Assembly: GCA_946006895.1 (NCBI GenBank)
Contig: CAMFZO010000092.1
Location: 1 to 6,323 of the forward strand
Direction of reading: 5' to 3'
Source of the DNA: an uncultured Clostridia bacterium
GTDB lineage: Bacteria > Bacillota > Clostridia > Oscillospirales > Oscillospiraceae
DNA length: 6,323 nucleotides
Position numbers and translations under genes: made by a program. The notes beneath the pieces were generated by a model. The model worked only from the letters and a program-made list of their open reading frames with translations. It had not been told where the DNA came from and made no database searches. Numbering within the stretch: the first letter of the stretch is position 1; every line of letters starts with the position of its first letter. Of the stretch, positions 5,564 to 6,323 are shown piece by piece.

Positions 5564-6323
5564 ATGGACCGGAATAAACAGATTGCCGCCATGACCGAGA
5601 GCGAGGAGGAACGCCTGCTGCTGACCCGCCTTTGCGAACGCATGGAACGAGCGCGGCAGCGGGACATTCCCGCCTCGACCTCCTTTCTCTCACCAAGGGA
5701 GCAGGCTCTGGCGCATAAGCTGCTGCCGGAGTGCAGATTCTATGGAGGGACCGAAGGCGCGGAACGTGCCGTGGCCTACTGGCTTCCCGACTACCTGACG
5801 GCGGAGGATTTCTTTGCTGACGGGCCGATAGTATGTCTGCGGGCGAGCTTTTACGAGGCGGATGTACTGACCCACCGGGACCTGTTGGGGGCTTTGATGG
5901 GTGCGGGCATCCGGCGGGACGTGGTAGGGGATATATGCCTCCACGGAAAGACCTGTGATATCTTTGTCCTGTCCGAGATGGCCCGGTATCTGACGGACAA
6001 TCTGACCCAGGCGGGAAGATACCACCTGCATTTGGAGCAAATTCCGCTTTCCGAGGCCGTAAAAATGCCCCAGAAGCTGAGACAGCAGCGGGTGACCGTC
6101 GCTTCCCTGCGCCTGGACGCGGTGCTTTCGGCGGCCTTTCATCTCAGCCGCGGCAGTACCTCCGAGGCAATCAGCGCAGGCCGCGCCTGTATCAACAGCC
6201 TGACCTGTCTCAAGCCCGACCGCTGCCTTGCCGAAGGGGACGAGCTGTCTCTGCGGGGCAGCGGTAAGCTGCGTATTCTGACTGTCCACGGCGAGACGCG
6301 GAAAAACCGCCTCGCTCTGACCG
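5564..6323 (+). CDS. ylmH: YlmH-family S4-domain RNA-binding protein (3' end outside window)
   Basis: The frame from ATG 5564 stays open to the last base, giving 253 residues. YlmH proteins are about 255-260 long, so only a few residues should be missing. The middle domain shows the YlmH signature HRDLLGALMGAGIRRDVVGD (104-123), and ICLHGKTCDIFVL (124-136) follows. The C-terminal S4 RNA-binding domain (about 179-240) contains LRLDAVLSAAFHLSRGSTS (182-200), GRACIN (206-211) and GDELSLRGSGK (225-235). In B. subtilis YlmH has been linked to handling of stalled 50S-peptidyl-tRNA complexes; the gene usually lies near divIVA and other division genes. Here it starts 4 bases after the DUF4097-type stop, with no recognisable Shine-Dalgarno sequence, suggesting translational coupling and co-transcription with the padR operon. 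A later ATG at 5591 has no better ribosome binding site. Identification is firm; the cellular role here is inferred. Confidence 0.9.
   Translation, partial: MDRNKQIAAMTESEEERLLLTRLCERMERARQRDIPASTSFLSPREQALAHKLLPECRFYGGTEGAERAVAYWLPDYLTAEDFFADGPIVCLRASFYEADVLTHRDLLGALMGAGIRRDVVGDICLHGKTCDIFVLSEMARYLTDNLTQAGRYHLHLEQIPLSEAVKMPQKLRQQRVTVASLRLDAVLSAAFHLSRGSTSEAISAGRACINSLTCLKPDRCLAEGDELSLRGSGKLRILTVHGETRKNRLALT

Noticed and set aside
5690..6289. Long open frame on the reverse strand
   Set aside because: It lies entirely opposite ylmH, has no recognisable domain, and is explained by the GC-rich codon pattern of the + strand gene.
1..6323. CRISPR arrays, tRNA/rRNA genes, transposases or phage genes
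   Set aside because: No direct-repeat array, cloverleaf, rRNA-like segment or recombinase motif was seen on either strand by eye.

Overview
The window is 6,323 bases of GC-rich, densely coding DNA. All supported genes lie on the + strand. The first gene is a PolC-type replicative polymerase, which is characteristic of Bacillota. Together with the high GC content and the protein styles (a clostridial-type uridine phosphorylase, a PadR/membrane protein/DUF4097 cluster and YlmH), this suggests a GC-rich Clostridia member such as an Oscillospiraceae-like gut anaerobe. That placement is inference from gene content, not from a marker-gene comparison.

Layout. (1) Positions 1-1715 hold the C-terminal ~570 residues of PolC, cut only by the window edge. 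It ends in a beta-clamp binding tail. (2) A short spacer carries a near-ideal extended -10 promoter (1788-1816) driving a uridine phosphorylase-family gene (1851-2618). (3) Positions 2619-2794 form a non-coding stretch rich in secondary structure. It holds two competing hairpins and a perfect 19-bp inverted repeat whose arms both end in TGCTATAAT, an extended -10 box on each strand. (4) An unrecognised 112-residue single-pass membrane protein follows (2795-3133), ending at a strong intrinsic terminator (3151-3180). (5) A textbook promoter (TTGACA, 17 bases, TGgTATTAT), with a candidate operator across its -35 box, starts a four-gene run: a PadR-type repressor (3354-3686), an eight-helix membrane protein with a HAAS/permease-prefix N-terminus (3689-4645), a membrane-anchored DUF4097-type beta-repeat protein (4660-5559), and an S4-domain YlmH-family RNA-binding protein (5564 to beyond the window end). 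Spacings are a 2-base gap, 14 bases and 4 bases, so the run looks like one transcript.

How the genes may work together. PadR + HAAS-domain membrane protein + DUF4097 is a recurrent Bacillota arrangement thought to be an autoregulated envelope-associated module, but its signal and output are poorly defined. The unusual part here is that ylmH, a ribosome-associated gene usually found beside cell-division genes such as divIVA, sits at its 3' end with no visible ribosome binding site, as if translationally coupled to the DUF4097 gene. polC, udp and the small membrane protein appear to be separate transcription units.

I did not find a clear-cut new defence or mobile system. The most unusual signals are the symmetrical promoter palindrome at 2700-2741, the PadR module with its ylmH extension, and the ASG-repeat protein. 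Two gene starts (2795 and 3354) differ from the longest open frame because ribosome binding sites or promoter boxes rule out the upstream GTG codons. A third (3689) is chosen on ribosome-binding-site spacing.
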